A stretch of DNA of 64,000 nt from Cystobasidiopsis lactophilus. Lineage: Eukaryota; Basidiomycota; Agaricostilbomycetes; Agaricostilbales; Chionosphaeraceae. The position numbers and the translations under genes are program-made. Shown piece after piece: positions 45,975 to 56,327 of this stretch (within the stretch, counting starts at the first letter, position 1; the number at the start of each line of letters is the position of its first letter). Location: positions 186,001 to 250,000 of the forward strand of contig BCIO01000005.1 of assembly GCA_001599975.1 (NCBI GenBank), given 5' to 3'. The notes beneath the pieces were generated by a model. The model was not told the origin of the DNA. It was given only the letters and a program-made list of their open reading frames with translations, and searched no databases.

Positions 45975-46328
45975 AGGTCTTGTACTACTACACTTGTGCA
46001 ATCATCATACGCCGGATATACGCCAGCGGGGAGCGGCGCCGCCGCCACAGGCATTTTTCGTCTCTCAGTCTGCGCCAGCCACTTGCGATCGAGCAAGAGA
46101 TCGACTTGGGCCATTGCTGCGGCGGTCTCACCTCCATTTCACGAGGATCGCCCTCCTGCTCCAGCTCTGGGCTACAAGGCCTCGCAAGGGCTCACGTTCA
46201 CAGCTCAAGAGCAAAAGAGGTCCAAACGTCGCGGGAACGTCGGGAGGATTCGACTATCAGGCCCTGCTTGTCTTCTGCAGCTGGCGCCGTGGCAGAGGTT
46301 GCAAAAGTCGAGAAGTGAATAGGCCAAG
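45975..46328. other. intergenic, no gene seen
   Basis: Short gap between two plus-strand genes, presumed to hold the 3' untranslated region of the Ser/Pro-rich protein and the promoter of the GATA gene. Confidence 0.4.
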
Positions 46329-47533
46329 ATGGTCAACGACGAGCTGGTGACCTCTGGCTTGCCCAAGAGCGGCACCGAGTTCCCTGACACTCCCGCTTTG
46401 CTGAGAGCTTGCCAAGCTGCGATTGTCAGTCTCCCTCCTTCCCGTTGCCTCGAAAGTCTCTGACAGGACTCACCTCCACACAGCCCACCGATGAAACTTG
46501 GTCTTTCGAGCTGGTCGCTGGCCGTGCCGAGATGAATTCGACCCAGACCACCGCCTTCGCGACCGTCCAATGCCAGCATGGGATCGGCTCCAGCACCAAC
46601 TGGTGTGGCTGTCCGTGTGTTGTTGTCGCCATGCGCAAGCCTCACGAGGAAGGAGTCGCGCCTTCGTGGTGAGAGACTTCGGCGAGAAAGCCAAATTGCG
46701 TTGCTCACTCACTCCAAAGGGTTGTCTGCCATGTCGTTTCGCACCATTTTGGACACCCTACCACACAAACTACCACAGCTGAAGCCACTACCCCTGAAGC
46801 TGCCCCTGCTTTTCCGTCCGTCTTCCAAGGCCAGGAAGTTACCTTTGAAACTCTCGCTTCCGCTCCATTGCCGCCGAAGTACGCCACCCCAGAAGCCCGC
46901 ACCGAGTTGGTTCCACGCGTAAGAGCACCTCCATCCACTGCTGCCGCCAAAGCCGCTTCGCCCGTTGCTGGCCCCTCCTCCAGCACTGCCGAACCCGACA
47001 AAACTTGCGTCAGCTGCGGCATCCGCAACTCGCCCGAGTGGCGCAAGGGCGCTGATGGCCTCAAGACGCTCTGCAATGCCTGTGGTGAGCTTTGCTTGGA
47101 GTATTGTTCTTTAGAAATGTCGGGCTGAAGCCTGGTGGCAGGCTTACGTTTCGCTCGAGGCGCCGCTCGCGACAAGAGAAAGGCCGAGGTGGACTTGGCG
47201 ATAAAGGAGGGACGGCCTATTCCAGCTGCGCCTACCAAGACCAAGCGTCCACCATCAAGCAAGAAAGCTTCGGCCAAATCGGCGAAAGCCGAAGCCCACT
47301 CGAACGCCGCTCACCCCGCTCTGAGTCCGCCAGTTTCGGGCTCTCCGCCTGTCCCTTACAACCCAGCGCTCGACCTTGACCTCGAGCAGCAACTCCAAGA
47401 CGACCTGGACGCCACCACCTTGGAAGCCGCTCTGAAGCACTCACCTTTCGATCCCGCTTTGTCCGTTGAAGACTCGATCCAGCCCGACCTCGACGTCGTT
47501 GTCCCACCATCCGCCAATGGCCTTCCTCAATAA
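46329..47533 (+). CDS. GATA zinc-finger protein with unrecognised N-terminal domain
   Basis: Four exons join in phase: 46329-46424, 46484-46668, 46720-47084, 47142-47533. A single GATA finger, CVSC-x18-CNAC with [20 protein letters not shown], then LRFARGAARDKRKAE, suggests DNA binding to GATA sites; the 18-residue loop and SPEWRKG are like the White-collar-2/light-response and related fungal fingers, but no PAS domain is visible. The intron inside the CNACG codon splits the finger. The N-terminal ~110 residues (GLPKSGTEFPDTPALLRACQ; FATVQCQHGIGSSTNWCGC; CVVVAMRK; WVVCH) are shared, including two intron positions and phases, with the next gene. The C-terminus is acidic and could activate transcription (inference). 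Target genes unknown. Confidence 0.85.
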
Positions 47534-47911
47534 TTTTTTCCCTCCATGTGCTCTCTGCGCCTTCAAACTGGAAGCATCTGGTGGCAAGTGAAGGCCTGGC
47601 GCTTCCAACAACTTTGTCTCCCGAGATATTTCTCTTGGGTGCGCGGACCCGATTTGTACTATCCACCATTACTTGTAGAATCGCAGTACCCTATGTGCTG
47701 TGTAGCCGACGCTCAATGGCGACCAGCAGTCGCCCACCGCTGCTGAAATTCTGCCGAGCCCGTGTGGCCGCCGCTCCCAAATCTTGTTCGACGCCCATCA
47801 GTTGATTGCACATCTCCATTAAAGGCCCTTCCAAAGATCGCTCTCTCCAGGCGACAACCTAGCGTCCCAAGGCCGCGCGGTGCTCTCCTTCCCCTTCCCG
47901 GCGCTTTAACG
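47534..47911. other. intergenic between tandem paralogues
   Basis: Contains the 3' untranslated region of the GATA gene and the upstream region of its paralogue. No further gene seen. Confidence 0.4.
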
Positions 47912-48799
47912 ATGGGCGATTCGATCTCCTTCCGCACTCGCGGCCTGCCTGCCAAAGGCGAAGTGTTCGACATGTCCGCTGGCATCATCACTGCTTGCTT
48001 GGATGCCGTTGTATGGGACCCCCAAATCTGCTGTGCCCGCGAAGGACTCCGTTTTGACGTTGCATGACTGCCTCGAGCAGCCCCTCTCCGCTCCTTGGCG
48101 CTACAACATTGACGCCAACCCAGATTACCTGACGATCAGCTGCCAGCATTCGCTTCTGGGCACCTCCAACTACTCAGCCTGCAGCATGGTCGTTGTCGCC
48201 TGCCGCCAGAGCAGCGGCGGGGGCAGGAAAGGCAGCGGAAGCTTACAGAAATGGTTCGTTATTCCATTTGGCTGTTTCCTTGGCCAATCCACTCATAAAT
48301 AAGTCCAATTGCACAGGGTCGTTTGTGAGCTTCGAAGACGAGCGCGTATTTGGGCTCGTACCTAATGACTTCCACAGGCTATGCCAACAATCTGCACCGA
48401 GGGCATTCCGAAGGCTCGAACGGCAACGTGCTCCGAGTCTTGGGTCTTTCGCCGAAGAAGGAGAAGGAAGAGGTCGAGGAGCTCGACTTGATCCCGCCGC
48501 CGAGGAGGGAGAGGTCCAGACCGGAGTCAGGCTCGACCTTGCGCATCTCGCAAAAGCGGCGGCGGGTCAGCACTCCTTGGCCAAGAGGGACTGTGCCACC
48601 CGACGGGGACGACGACGAACCAGAGTCGATCGTCATCGAGCAGCAAATCTGGCGCCCTTACCCGCGCCCCGAGCCGTCGCCAGTCAGCGACCCGCCGCCG
48701 CGGAGGGTGGAGCCGCCAGAGATTGTGGACCTGGTAGATACGGATGCGAGTTCGAGGATTGCGGACTCCGAAGAAGAAGGGCCTGCTGGCGCCAACTGA
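47912..48799 (+). CDS. paralogue of the GATA gene's N-terminal domain, without zinc finger
   Basis: Exons 47912-48010, 48081-48253, an 8-base micro-exon 48317-48324, and 48378-48799. The first part (TRGLPAKGEVFDMSAGIITA, CLDAV) parallels SGLPKSGTEFPDTPALLRAC-QAAI of the preceding gene; after an intron at the same place and phase comes P-x4-W, then LTISCQHSLLGTSN and MVVVACRQ, paralleling FATVQCQHGIGSSTN and CVVVAMRK; and the next intron again splits a Trp codon before VVC (WVVCY versus WVVCH). From there it diverges: a basic/acidic tail (LGLSPKKEKEEVEELDLIPP, SQKRRRVSTPWPRG, PPEIVDLVDTD) with a possible nuclear signal KRRR but no GATA finger. Function unknown; a nuclear partner or competitor of the GATA protein is possible. 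Confidence 0.7.
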
Positions 48800-48931
48800 A
48801 TCTGTGGTCTTTTGTCGTTTCCTCCAATATTGCTGTATTCGTGGTCAATTATGCTGCCTTTTGGGCGCATCAACTCATTGTATATATCGTAGAGATCTGT
48901 TCCAACCCAATCTCACAGTTCCATCGCTGTA

Positions 48932-49153
48932 CTAAAACTGCAGCCACCCCCAGTCGATGCCACTCAGGAAGTCTTCAACTTGCTCCTGCTCGGTCGACAC
49001 TTCCGCTACAACACTAGTTTTTGTGGCGATTTCCATTGCAGACTTGCATCTCGCTTGGCTGCCTCCTTTGCCCAGATCCGAGAAGACCGAATTTAGGTCG
49101 GTTTTCTGAGTGGCGGTGGAGAGCCGGCCTATGACCTCTGCCTGGATGGCCAT
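48932..49153 (-). CDS. small ORF, 73 residues, uncertain
   Basis: An intronless minus-strand frame starting MAIQAEVIGRLSTATQKTDL and ending VEDFLSGIDWGWLQF. Composition is protein-like and mildly acidic at the end, but there is no family match and it lies in the gap between two plus-strand genes. It may be real or chance. Confidence 0.3.
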   Translation of the reverse strand: MAIQAEVIGRLSTATQKTDLNSVFSDLGKGGSQARCKSAMEIATKTSVVAEVSTEQEQVEDFLSGIDWGWLQF

Positions 49154-49479
49154 GTGCCCTCCTTGTGCTTAATGCTGCCGAATGCCTTTCGTCATTGCTT
49201 GAACATAATTTGAAGGCGATCCTAGGCCGCGAAATTGGCTGCTGATCCCACATGGATGCGTTTGCAAGTACTCGCGGGGGAATCCTAAGCTATGGCCTAA
49301 TTGCTCGCTTCCGGGATGGGCTATGCTGACATGCAGGCGAGGGAGGCCGTCTCGCCTCTGCTTTGGGTTCCGAGGAGCGAGTCATCGATCACTGCCTCCG
49401 AGGCTCGTGGCAACTGGGGATTTAAAGCGCGGGCAGCTTCTTGCTCTCCTTCATCCAATTTGCTCTTACACTCACAACA

Positions 49480-50215
49480 ATGAAGTTCTCCTACTCCTCT
49501 GCTCTTGCCCTCACTGCTGCCTCCTTCGCTGCGGCCTCGCCAATTCTAGTCGAACGACAGTCCTTCCAGCTCAAGTCAGTCCTCGACGACTATGACGCCA
49601 GGGTCATTTACGGCTCTGGTTACTGGTGAGTCTTTGCGCTGCAGTGAATGGACGCCTTGCTCACATCCTGGCCAGGGTTCACTTGACCAATCAAGGCTCA
49701 ATCGTCAGCGAGGGAACCGAAAGCTACTCAAAGGACGCCACCGCGTACGTTTCTGTCAATACTATCACAGCGACCATCGCTTTAACTGAGAGACAGCGAG
49801 TTTTCCATTCCCATCGACGGCGCGTCGGATGGTGTCGAGATCAACTACAATCTGACGATCTCGGCTGGTCAAAAGTCGGACCGCGGGTACTTCTCGGTAT
49901 ACTTGGACGATCAGTACATTGGTCAAGGTATGCTTGATAGCCCGTATTGCCTGAAGAGCCGGTCCTGACCGGAGAACAGGCGATGCTCATTCTGACAGCA
50001 CGGACGAGACCCAATCCACCGTGGTCTTCCAGCAAAACGAGTGAGTCTGGTTTTCCCTTAGTGCCACGAACCATCCTTACAAGTACAACAACAGTATCGT
50101 GGTCAACGGAAACAAGAATTTTGTCGTCAAGAATAACCCGTCCGACTCCCGCGTTTCTGGTGGTGTTCCCGTACTCGACTTCGACACGGCGACGTACACC
50201 TGGTTTGGCCCTTAA
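49480..50215 (+). CDS. small secreted protein, unknown function
   Basis: Starts MKFSYSSALALTAASFAAAS, a clear signal peptide, followed by PILVERQSF. Five exons: the first ends GSGYW; the second encodes VHLTNQGSIVSEGTESYSKD; then EFSIPIDGASDGVEINYNLT, ISAGQKSDRGYFSVYLDDQY, IGQGDAHSDSTDETQSTVVF and a last exon VVNGNKNFVVKNNPSDSRVS, ending TWFGP. Mature protein about 170 residues, without Cys, rich in beta-strand patterns and Asn/Ser/Thr, suggesting a small secreted beta-sandwich protein. A pyrimidine-rich stretch precedes the ATG. Role unknown; secretion is the only supported statement. Confidence 0.7.
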
Positions 50216-50608
50216 AGCGCTTTGCTTTCGACGCTGACGATCTCATACGAAAGAAACATTGTTCATTTTTCCATTGTACATGTTCATTTGCATTTGCATT
50301 CGCATTGGCCTGCTACGGTCTCGCTTTCGCTCGCTCTGAGAGTTCATAAGACCAAAAGAAGTCCAAGATATGAGGTTCAGTGTGAACGGTAGTCGTTCAA
50401 TAGTCGCGGCGCCCTAGTCCGGTTTTGCGACCGCTGCCTCCCTGAACTTCTGTCCTCCCAACGTGAGCTTCTGATTTGAAGGTTGAGTCTGGCTGTCGTC
50501 AGACCCCATAGAGAAGCGTCAGCACTATCTTCAGTTGCTTCGAACCGGAAGCGTACTGGGCAACTCTTGATTTATTGGCGATGATGGGAAGGCAAAAGCG
50601 AAGTGCGA
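50216..50608. other. intergenic, convergent 3' regions
   Basis: Between the stops of a plus-strand and a minus-strand gene. A CATTTGCATTTGCATTCGCATT run near 50282-50305 is a short imperfect hexamer repeat. Otherwise nothing recognised. Confidence 0.4.
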
Positions 50609-51915
50609 CTACCGCGCTGCCGAGTGATAGGCAGCAAGTTCAGCGTTGAGCGTCTGACCAGATATTGCTTTGATGGACCGAAAGCCGTGGATGTGGAACG
50701 CGGCGGCCCTTTGCGCCCTTTGCGCCTCGTCCTGGCGTTGATAAAAGGGATCCTCGACGAAGCCGTTTGCTAGCGTCACAGGCCCCCTTCTGAGGACTAC
50801 AATTGCCTCCTGGATGTAGAGGCGATAGTTCCAGCGTAGCCACCGGCTGTCCTCCTCAGACGGGTTGTGAAGGTGTTTGAGCATGCGACTGAGTTGGTCC
50901 GCTTCGTCCCCTGAAGAGTCGTTAAAGTCCTTGACGGCACAGGTGAAGTCGCGGAGGTTGGTCTGTACCACTTCATTGTGGTGCCGCAGCTCGACGAAAC
51001 AGTTGGAGCTGATGTTGAGGTCTCTGGGATACTGGTTGGAGCGGTCAAACTCGAAGTGCGCCTCGAATCTTGGGAGGTCATGTATAGTGATACCAAACGC
51101 TTCAAGCGCAGTCGTGTGCTCTTGCCGAATGCTGAGTGCTAGCGTGATAGCCGAGGCGCTGTAGTCGCGTTCGTCGGGATCCTCTGCCGTGAAGTTTCCC
51201 ACCACATAGCAGTTGTCTTCCATTTGGATACTTGAAGAGTTTTGCAGCGTGAGGGCTCCGGTCACGTAGGGACAAAGCAGATCGGCTTACTGTGCTGCGA
51301 TGTTGGAAATCTTAAAAACGCGCTCTTCACTTGTTTCGCCCATCGATGGTACATCGGAAAGTACTTTTATAGTGGGATAGAATGGGTCGATAGTGCTCAT
51401 AAGCAACGCGTTCAACCGCTCAAATCCGTAATACTGTGCGTCGGAGCTAGATCCGGCTTCAATCGCTTTTCCGTTGTGACAAGCAGTGAAGACTTTACCG
51501 CAAATTGCGAAGGGTGCTCTCTACAGTCATGTGCTGAGGAATCGTCGACGGAGCTGAGATATTCTGAGCAAGCTTCGGACCTCACGCCGCGAGGCTACTC
51601 ACCCAGCGGCAGAATCTCATACCCCGAAAGCCAGAGCTCGCACACCTCAAACAAATGAGCGCTCCGGCCGCCCACAACCATACGCCGTGCTTCTGATTCA
51701 GCCCAATCCGGGTCCAGCATGGCCACCGTGAAAATGTTCGGAGCGTCGAGCTGGAGCTGCTCCCTTGACAATCTGAATTCGCGGCCCCCGACGACTACCA
51801 CAAAGACTTCTTCAGGCTGGGAAGTCGCCTCCAAGACCGTGCGAGGGACTTTGCCGTTCGAATGCACTTCAGTCTCTTTAGACGCGTCGTTGGACGCTCT
51901 GCGCTTGCTGGCCAT
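50609..51915 (-). CDS. BTB/POZ-domain protein
   Basis: Start at 51915 (MASKRRASNDASKETEVHSN). The BTB core appears as VFVVVVGGREFRLSREQLQL, DAPNIFTVAML, MVVGGRSAHLFEVCELWLSG and YEILPLG, a T1/KCTD-like version often seen in fungi, likely used for oligomerisation or as a Cullin-3 adaptor. A middle exon gives FERLNALLMSTIDPFYPTIK. The last exon (from about 51265) encodes SIQMEDNCYVVGNFTAEDPD, LRDFTCAVKDFNDSSGDEAD and EDSRWLRWNYRLYIQEAIVV, ending AAYHSAAR, a domain that accompanies BTB in many basidiomycete proteins. Two introns are needed; the donor near 51600 is clear, the second is approximate. Substrate unknown. Confidence 0.72.
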
Positions 51916-52245
51916 GGCGCACGAAAGGAAAAGAGACAAGACGTGACGATGTGAGAGTAGGTTGATTCAGAGTGCAGACAGATGTCGAAACAGCCCCGGG
52001 CCAGCGGAGACAGGCAGCCCAGTGGTCGCCGCGGCAAGGAGAGAAGTCGACTTTCAATTTTTCGCTAGTGATCTCTGCCGCGACTCGTGGCTTGCTCAAG
52101 GCGTACAAAGGCGTGCGTTGATGCGTGCAGCGAAGAACGTCCGGCGCTGGAAAAGCCCTTGTGAAGGAAGTACAAACGCCGCCACCCAAAGGCTCCAAAC
52201 TGCTCGACATATATCTACAACTTCCCTCACAGCCCTTTAAAATGT
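51916..52245. other. intergenic, BTB promoter region
   Basis: Upstream of the minus-strand BTB start and downstream of the membrane-protein stop. No gene or repeat recognised. Confidence 0.4.
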
Positions 52246-53448
52246 TCAATGGTGGTAGTAGTCCGTCCGACTAGGCTCGTAGCGCAATGGAGCCGGCGTC
52301 GCTGGGTTCGGGACGGCCGAGTACTGGGTGTTGATGGTGCTCGCCGAGTTCCTGTAGTTGTTGCCGTACTCCTCGAGGGTGTAGTGCGAGTTGGAGTTGC
52401 TGTTCGAGTAGTAGTTGAACGGCTGCTGGGCTTCCGAAGCGGGCGCCGAGACGAAGGGGACGCTGGTCATTGGCGAGATCTGGGCCACGGCCTTGCGGGC
52501 TGCGCGGCGGCGGAAGAACTGGATCATGGAGGCGAGGAAGATGAGGCCGAGCACGGCACTGCCTGCGATGATCCCGTAGAGGGCGTTGTTGGTGAGGTGG
52601 AAGGGGTGCTGGTTGCTGTTGGCCGCTCCGTGGTGGGTGGAGGTAGAGGAGGAAGAAGAGCCGGCGGAGGACGAATCGCCCTTGCTCTTGGTGGTAGTTG
52701 TTGTGGGTGCATTAGCGGGAGGGGCAGTGGGCAGGGTGACGTTCGAATTGAAGAAGTTGAGCCATTCCGCATAGGAATCCGCGAAAACCAGGTACGAAAG
52801 GCCAAGAGTCGGGAGCGTGGTCAGGCCGGCGACGTCGGTTTGGACGGTGACGTTGTGCTTGCCGATGACCGCATTGGTCACATAGGCTGGAAGGGCAAGT
52901 GAGGTTTGGGTCGAGCGAAAGTCAGAAGGGGTGACTTACACGCATACATCTCTATCGGCGACTTGTCGGCAGAGTACGCATTGCCAGAGCCAAGGAGAGC
53001 TTGGTCGACGTAAATGTCGTACTGCAAAGCGCGGGTCAGTCATTGACTTTCACATCCGCGATCGCGACGACTCACGCTCCAGCGGTCGAGCCCAGTATGC
53101 TGGATCATGGCCACAACGGCATCCGTGGCTAACGATTGCATTCGTTAGCCTTATCATAGAGGACAAGAGGGAGCCGAGGCTCACAAGGGCAATCCCAGGT
53201 GAACTGATAGTTTGAAGTCGCATCGGTCGCCGTGGTCTCTCCATTGCTTTGAACGGCCCAGGCTCCAGCGGGTGCATAAGCAATGGCTGCAGGGAAGGGG
53301 TGTGATAAGTAAAGACGAAGGCAAAGACTAAAGTGGCCGAGCGATTGAGGAGCTCACATTTATCGTCAAAGTTGACAAACTCGATGCTGGCTTGGACGTA
53401 GGCAGCAGTCAAGGCCAGGAGGGTGGCCATTGTGGATCGGCGTAACAT
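52246..53448 (-). CDS. single-pass membrane protein with secreted N-domain and Ser/Thr stalk
   Basis: Start MLRRSTMATLLALTAAYVQA (53448) is a signal peptide. The outer domain, spread over small exons, reads SIEFVNFDDK, IAYAPAGAWAVQSNGETTAT, YQFTWDCP, AVVAMIQHTGLDRWSYDIYV and DQALLGSGNAYSADKSP, then VTVQTDVAGLTTLPTLGLSY. A Thr/Ser-rich stalk follows (APTTTTTKSKGDSSSAGSSS), one transmembrane helix LYGIIAGSAVLGLIFLASMI and a cytoplasmic tail with RRRAARKA and Asn/Ser/Tyr-rich sequence ending SRTDYYHH. This layout matches many basidiomycete type I surface proteins that may sense or bind the wall. No known domain is named. The middle splice sites are approximate. Confidence 0.7.
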
Positions 53449-54216
53449 GATTGCTTTGAAAGTAAAGTTGAAGCGCAATAGAGATGGGAAGGAGGAAGTA
53501 GTGGATGGGGAGCAAGGAGCAAACAAGAAAGCGGGCAGGAGGTCGAAGCATAAAAGGTGAGACACCGCCTGGGCTATGCGCGTTCGTACACCGCCGGAGG
53601 TACCGCCAGCCAGCGATCCCCTCTCGCCAGCGGGAAGGAGGAGACCGTCGATCCCTCTCCATTAGCCAAAAATAGAGAGGCGGTGAGACAAGGCCAGCGC
53701 GTCGAGTCGATGGCGTTCACGTCGATGGAGGCTTCGAGACCCACAGCCTCGTCTGTCGTGAGCGGTGCCGCGACTCTCGATAAGGCGCGAGAAGGCAGGC
53801 AAGAGATCGAGCGGGCAGCTACTGGGCAGCTAGGCGGCGTTCTGGCTCGTGAACATCGCGGGAAGCTTGCATTGCCGCTACCAACTGCCAAGACGACAGC
53901 AGCGACGCATTGCCCAGTCGTTATGGACTCCACAGCAGCGTTCGTCGTGATGGCAGACTGCAAGTTGAGGGCCACGACCGCAAAAAACGGCAAGGCCAAA
54001 GCGTGGTGGCAAAACACGACTCCTATCAATCCGTCACTAGGTCTGGGCATTTGAGCAATGGCAACACTGAGCAGAGCTACATTCAAGGCTAGTCAAGAGG
54101 CGCAGTCCAAGGGTAAAGGCAAAACGGTGATGACGATGGAGCGGCCGCTGGGCAAGAGGGCGGTGCTGTCTCTTGAACTCGCTCGGCCACGGCGCGCGCT
54201 TTGAATCACTGGTGCC
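53449..54216. other. divergent promoter region, one dubious ORF
   Basis: Between the minus-strand membrane protein and the plus-strand MARVEL protein. A 170-codon minus-strand frame (54086-53574) begins with a hydrophobic stretch resembling a signal peptide, but overlaps an equally long plus-strand frame and has no family match, so I do not call it. Confidence 0.35.
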
Positions 54217-55431
54217 ATGGACTCAGTCAAGGAGACGCTACACGGTCAGCTCTTTGCCTACAGCAGCCAACAGCCAGGCTCACGCGCAGACGAGGTTGGA
54301 CAGGCCTGGTCTCGGTGTTCCGCAAGCCCAACTCGGACGAGGACGTCGAGCAACAGGCGGGCATTGGCAGCGGCGGCGTGATCCCTAAGCGAGCGAGGCG
54401 GTCAGACGACGCAGAGCTGCTGCGCAACAATGTGGTCAGAGGTGAGCTTGGCTCGTCCGCGGCTTGTTTACAATGCTCAGGCGTGGAGGCAAGGCACCCA
54501 AATCTTCTTCCTGCTCATCTCCCTCTTCATCACCATCGCCATCTCCGCCTTCCAAGCTTCTAACGACGTCGGCCCCAGCGCATTGACCATCCTCGACCTC
54601 ATCATCGTCCTCCAGTCCCTCCTGCATTCCATCGCCCTCCTCGTCATCCCCCTGGTGCACGACAAGACCGGCAAGCTCAAAGCCGTGGCCAGGTCCATCT
54701 CTCAAGTCCGCTTTGGCTTTGTCGTGTGCGGCGCGCAGACCGCTCTGCTCTTGCTCTTTGCGCTCATCAACACCATCTCCGCCAACGTTAAAGGCTGCCA
54801 TAAGGCCGAGTCGGATCCGCACGCCGACAAAGAGGGCTGTAGGTACTGTGTTTCCTCCCTTTAGACCTTGTGTCTGAACGTAGGCGCAACCTCCAGACTT
54901 GGACAAGCTGCCCGGCCTCTGCAGGGACAAGCGTGCCCTGACGGCCTTCCTCTACTTTTCCGTCTTCGCCTGGGCTGTCTCCTTGTTCTTCACCTTCCAA
55001 GCCTGGCGCGAGTTCCGGCGGGGGACCACCATCCCTCCCTTCCAAGAGCCGGGAGGCCACCAACACGGCCAGTCCTCCTCTGGAGGTGGCGACGAGGCGT
55101 TCGACCCGGGCCAAGGGGAATACGACCACCCTCAAATGACCTCCACTGCCGGCCTCTACTCCCAGCCCAGGCCGAGCGGGACGTTCTACTCCTCGGAAAG
55201 GCCCTTCGCCGATGCGCCTCCGACTGGTTATGCACCCTCCCCTACGGGCGCCAACCCGTTCAACGACCCGCCTCAGTACAATGATCCTTATGATCGGATC
55301 AGGGCTGGTAGGTTTTGGTCCTCACGCTCTATCTGACTTGAAACTCAGATGGGCGCGCTGCCGACCCTACAGAACTGGCCGCTTCCGACGCAGCTCCCCA
55401 GCTCCCGCCTCTCCAATACGAACGGCACTAA
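54217..55431 (+). CDS. four-helix membrane protein, MARVEL-like
   Basis: Start MDSVKETLHG (54217), then after an intron LVSVFRKPNSDEDVEQQAGI and KRARRSDDAELLRNNV. Four hydrophobic segments follow: IFFLLISLFITIAISAF, LTILDLIIVLQSLLHSIALL, FGFVVCGAQTALLLLFALIN and LTAFLYFSVFAWAVSLFFTF, with a luminal loop (VKGCHKAESDPHADKEGC) containing two Cys. The cytoplasmic C-tail is Gly/Pro/Tyr-rich (GLYSQPRPSGTFYSSERP, NPFNDPPQYNDPYDR) and ends PLQYERH. Topology and tail resemble fungal MARVEL-family proteins of the cell cortex (Nce102/Fhn1-like and related). The donor before AWRQGTQ was chosen because only that choice keeps frame. Specific role unknown. Confidence 0.75.
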
Positions 55432-56327
55432 CCTCATTCCTCGCTGGTACAGCTGGTAGGTTTCCTGTTGCCTCATCCGCAATCTCACTCAGATGATCTC
55501 ATCGCGAAACTCTACAGAGCAGGCAACCCCTCGCCCCTCGTCTCTCCGCCACGATCAACGACGCTGAAAAACGAAATCCGATTTGCATATGACTCTTTCC
55601 ACGGACAATTTGGTGTTTGCCTGCCCTTGTTGTCCCTCTGCCACCAAACATCCCTCATGAATACCCCTCTTGCTTGCTTGTACCACACTACACATCGTTT
55701 GCTTCCTTCTTGCATGTTTAGAGACAGTCCTCGATGGATGCGCTTGTTCTGCTGCTTAGAGCTCTTGCTGGTGCCGAGGTGCGAAAAGTCTCCGTCGAGC
55801 CTGTTTGGCCAGTTTGTGTCCACCGGCTGGCTTGTTTGGCCTTGCGAGTCCTTCTCAGAGGTCTTTACGACGCACAGAGCATGCTGAAGCTGCTGCCGGA
55901 GACCAAACCTTGCCACTCTGCTCGTTGCGTGCGATTTTGACGTGCTGGCGGCCAGAACGACTTCCTCTGGGCTTTTGGGCGTCTCTGAACTTCTTCGATG
56001 GAGGCTGACGGCTGTCCAAGATGCTCTCCGCACCAGTTCCAGGCCCTGAGATGGTTGTTGGGGCGCGTGAGATGGGGGCGAAGGTGGCAACATTTTTTCC
56101 GTTCTCCGCTTGCAAGTTGCCACAGGGATCGACGTTCATGCTGAAAACTGCTGACCGTGATGCTGAGAAGGCAAGCCAGAGGGCTAGACGGGGTTCTAAT
56201 TCGCTGCCGACATCTCGGCACTGCGCTTCCAATCCCCCGCCTCTCCGCACGAGTTTACAATATCGTGCATGGCATTCGAGGCGGCCAAGCCCACTACGCT
56301 TCTTGATCTCCTCCCAAGCTCTTAAAA
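55432..56327. other. intergenic, no convincing gene
   Basis: A 203-codon minus-strand frame (56123-55512) covers most of this gap. It is rich in Ser, Arg and Gln, lacks any domain and overlaps the likely 3' untranslated region of the MARVEL gene, so it is not called. Confidence 0.35.

Noticed and set aside
46329-47533. White-collar-2 orthologue
   Set aside because: The GATA finger type is similar, but no PAS domain is visible and the N-terminal domain is instead shared with the neighbouring non-GATA gene.
53557-54086. Overlapping 165- and 170-codon frames on opposite strands, one with a signal-peptide-like start
   Set aside because: Mutually exclusive, neither has homology, and the stretch must hold two divergent promoters.
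55512-56123. 203-codon minus-strand frame between the MARVEL and TRI12-like genes
   Set aside because: Ser/Arg/Gln-rich without domains, and lies over the likely 3' and 5' untranslated parts of neighbouring genes.
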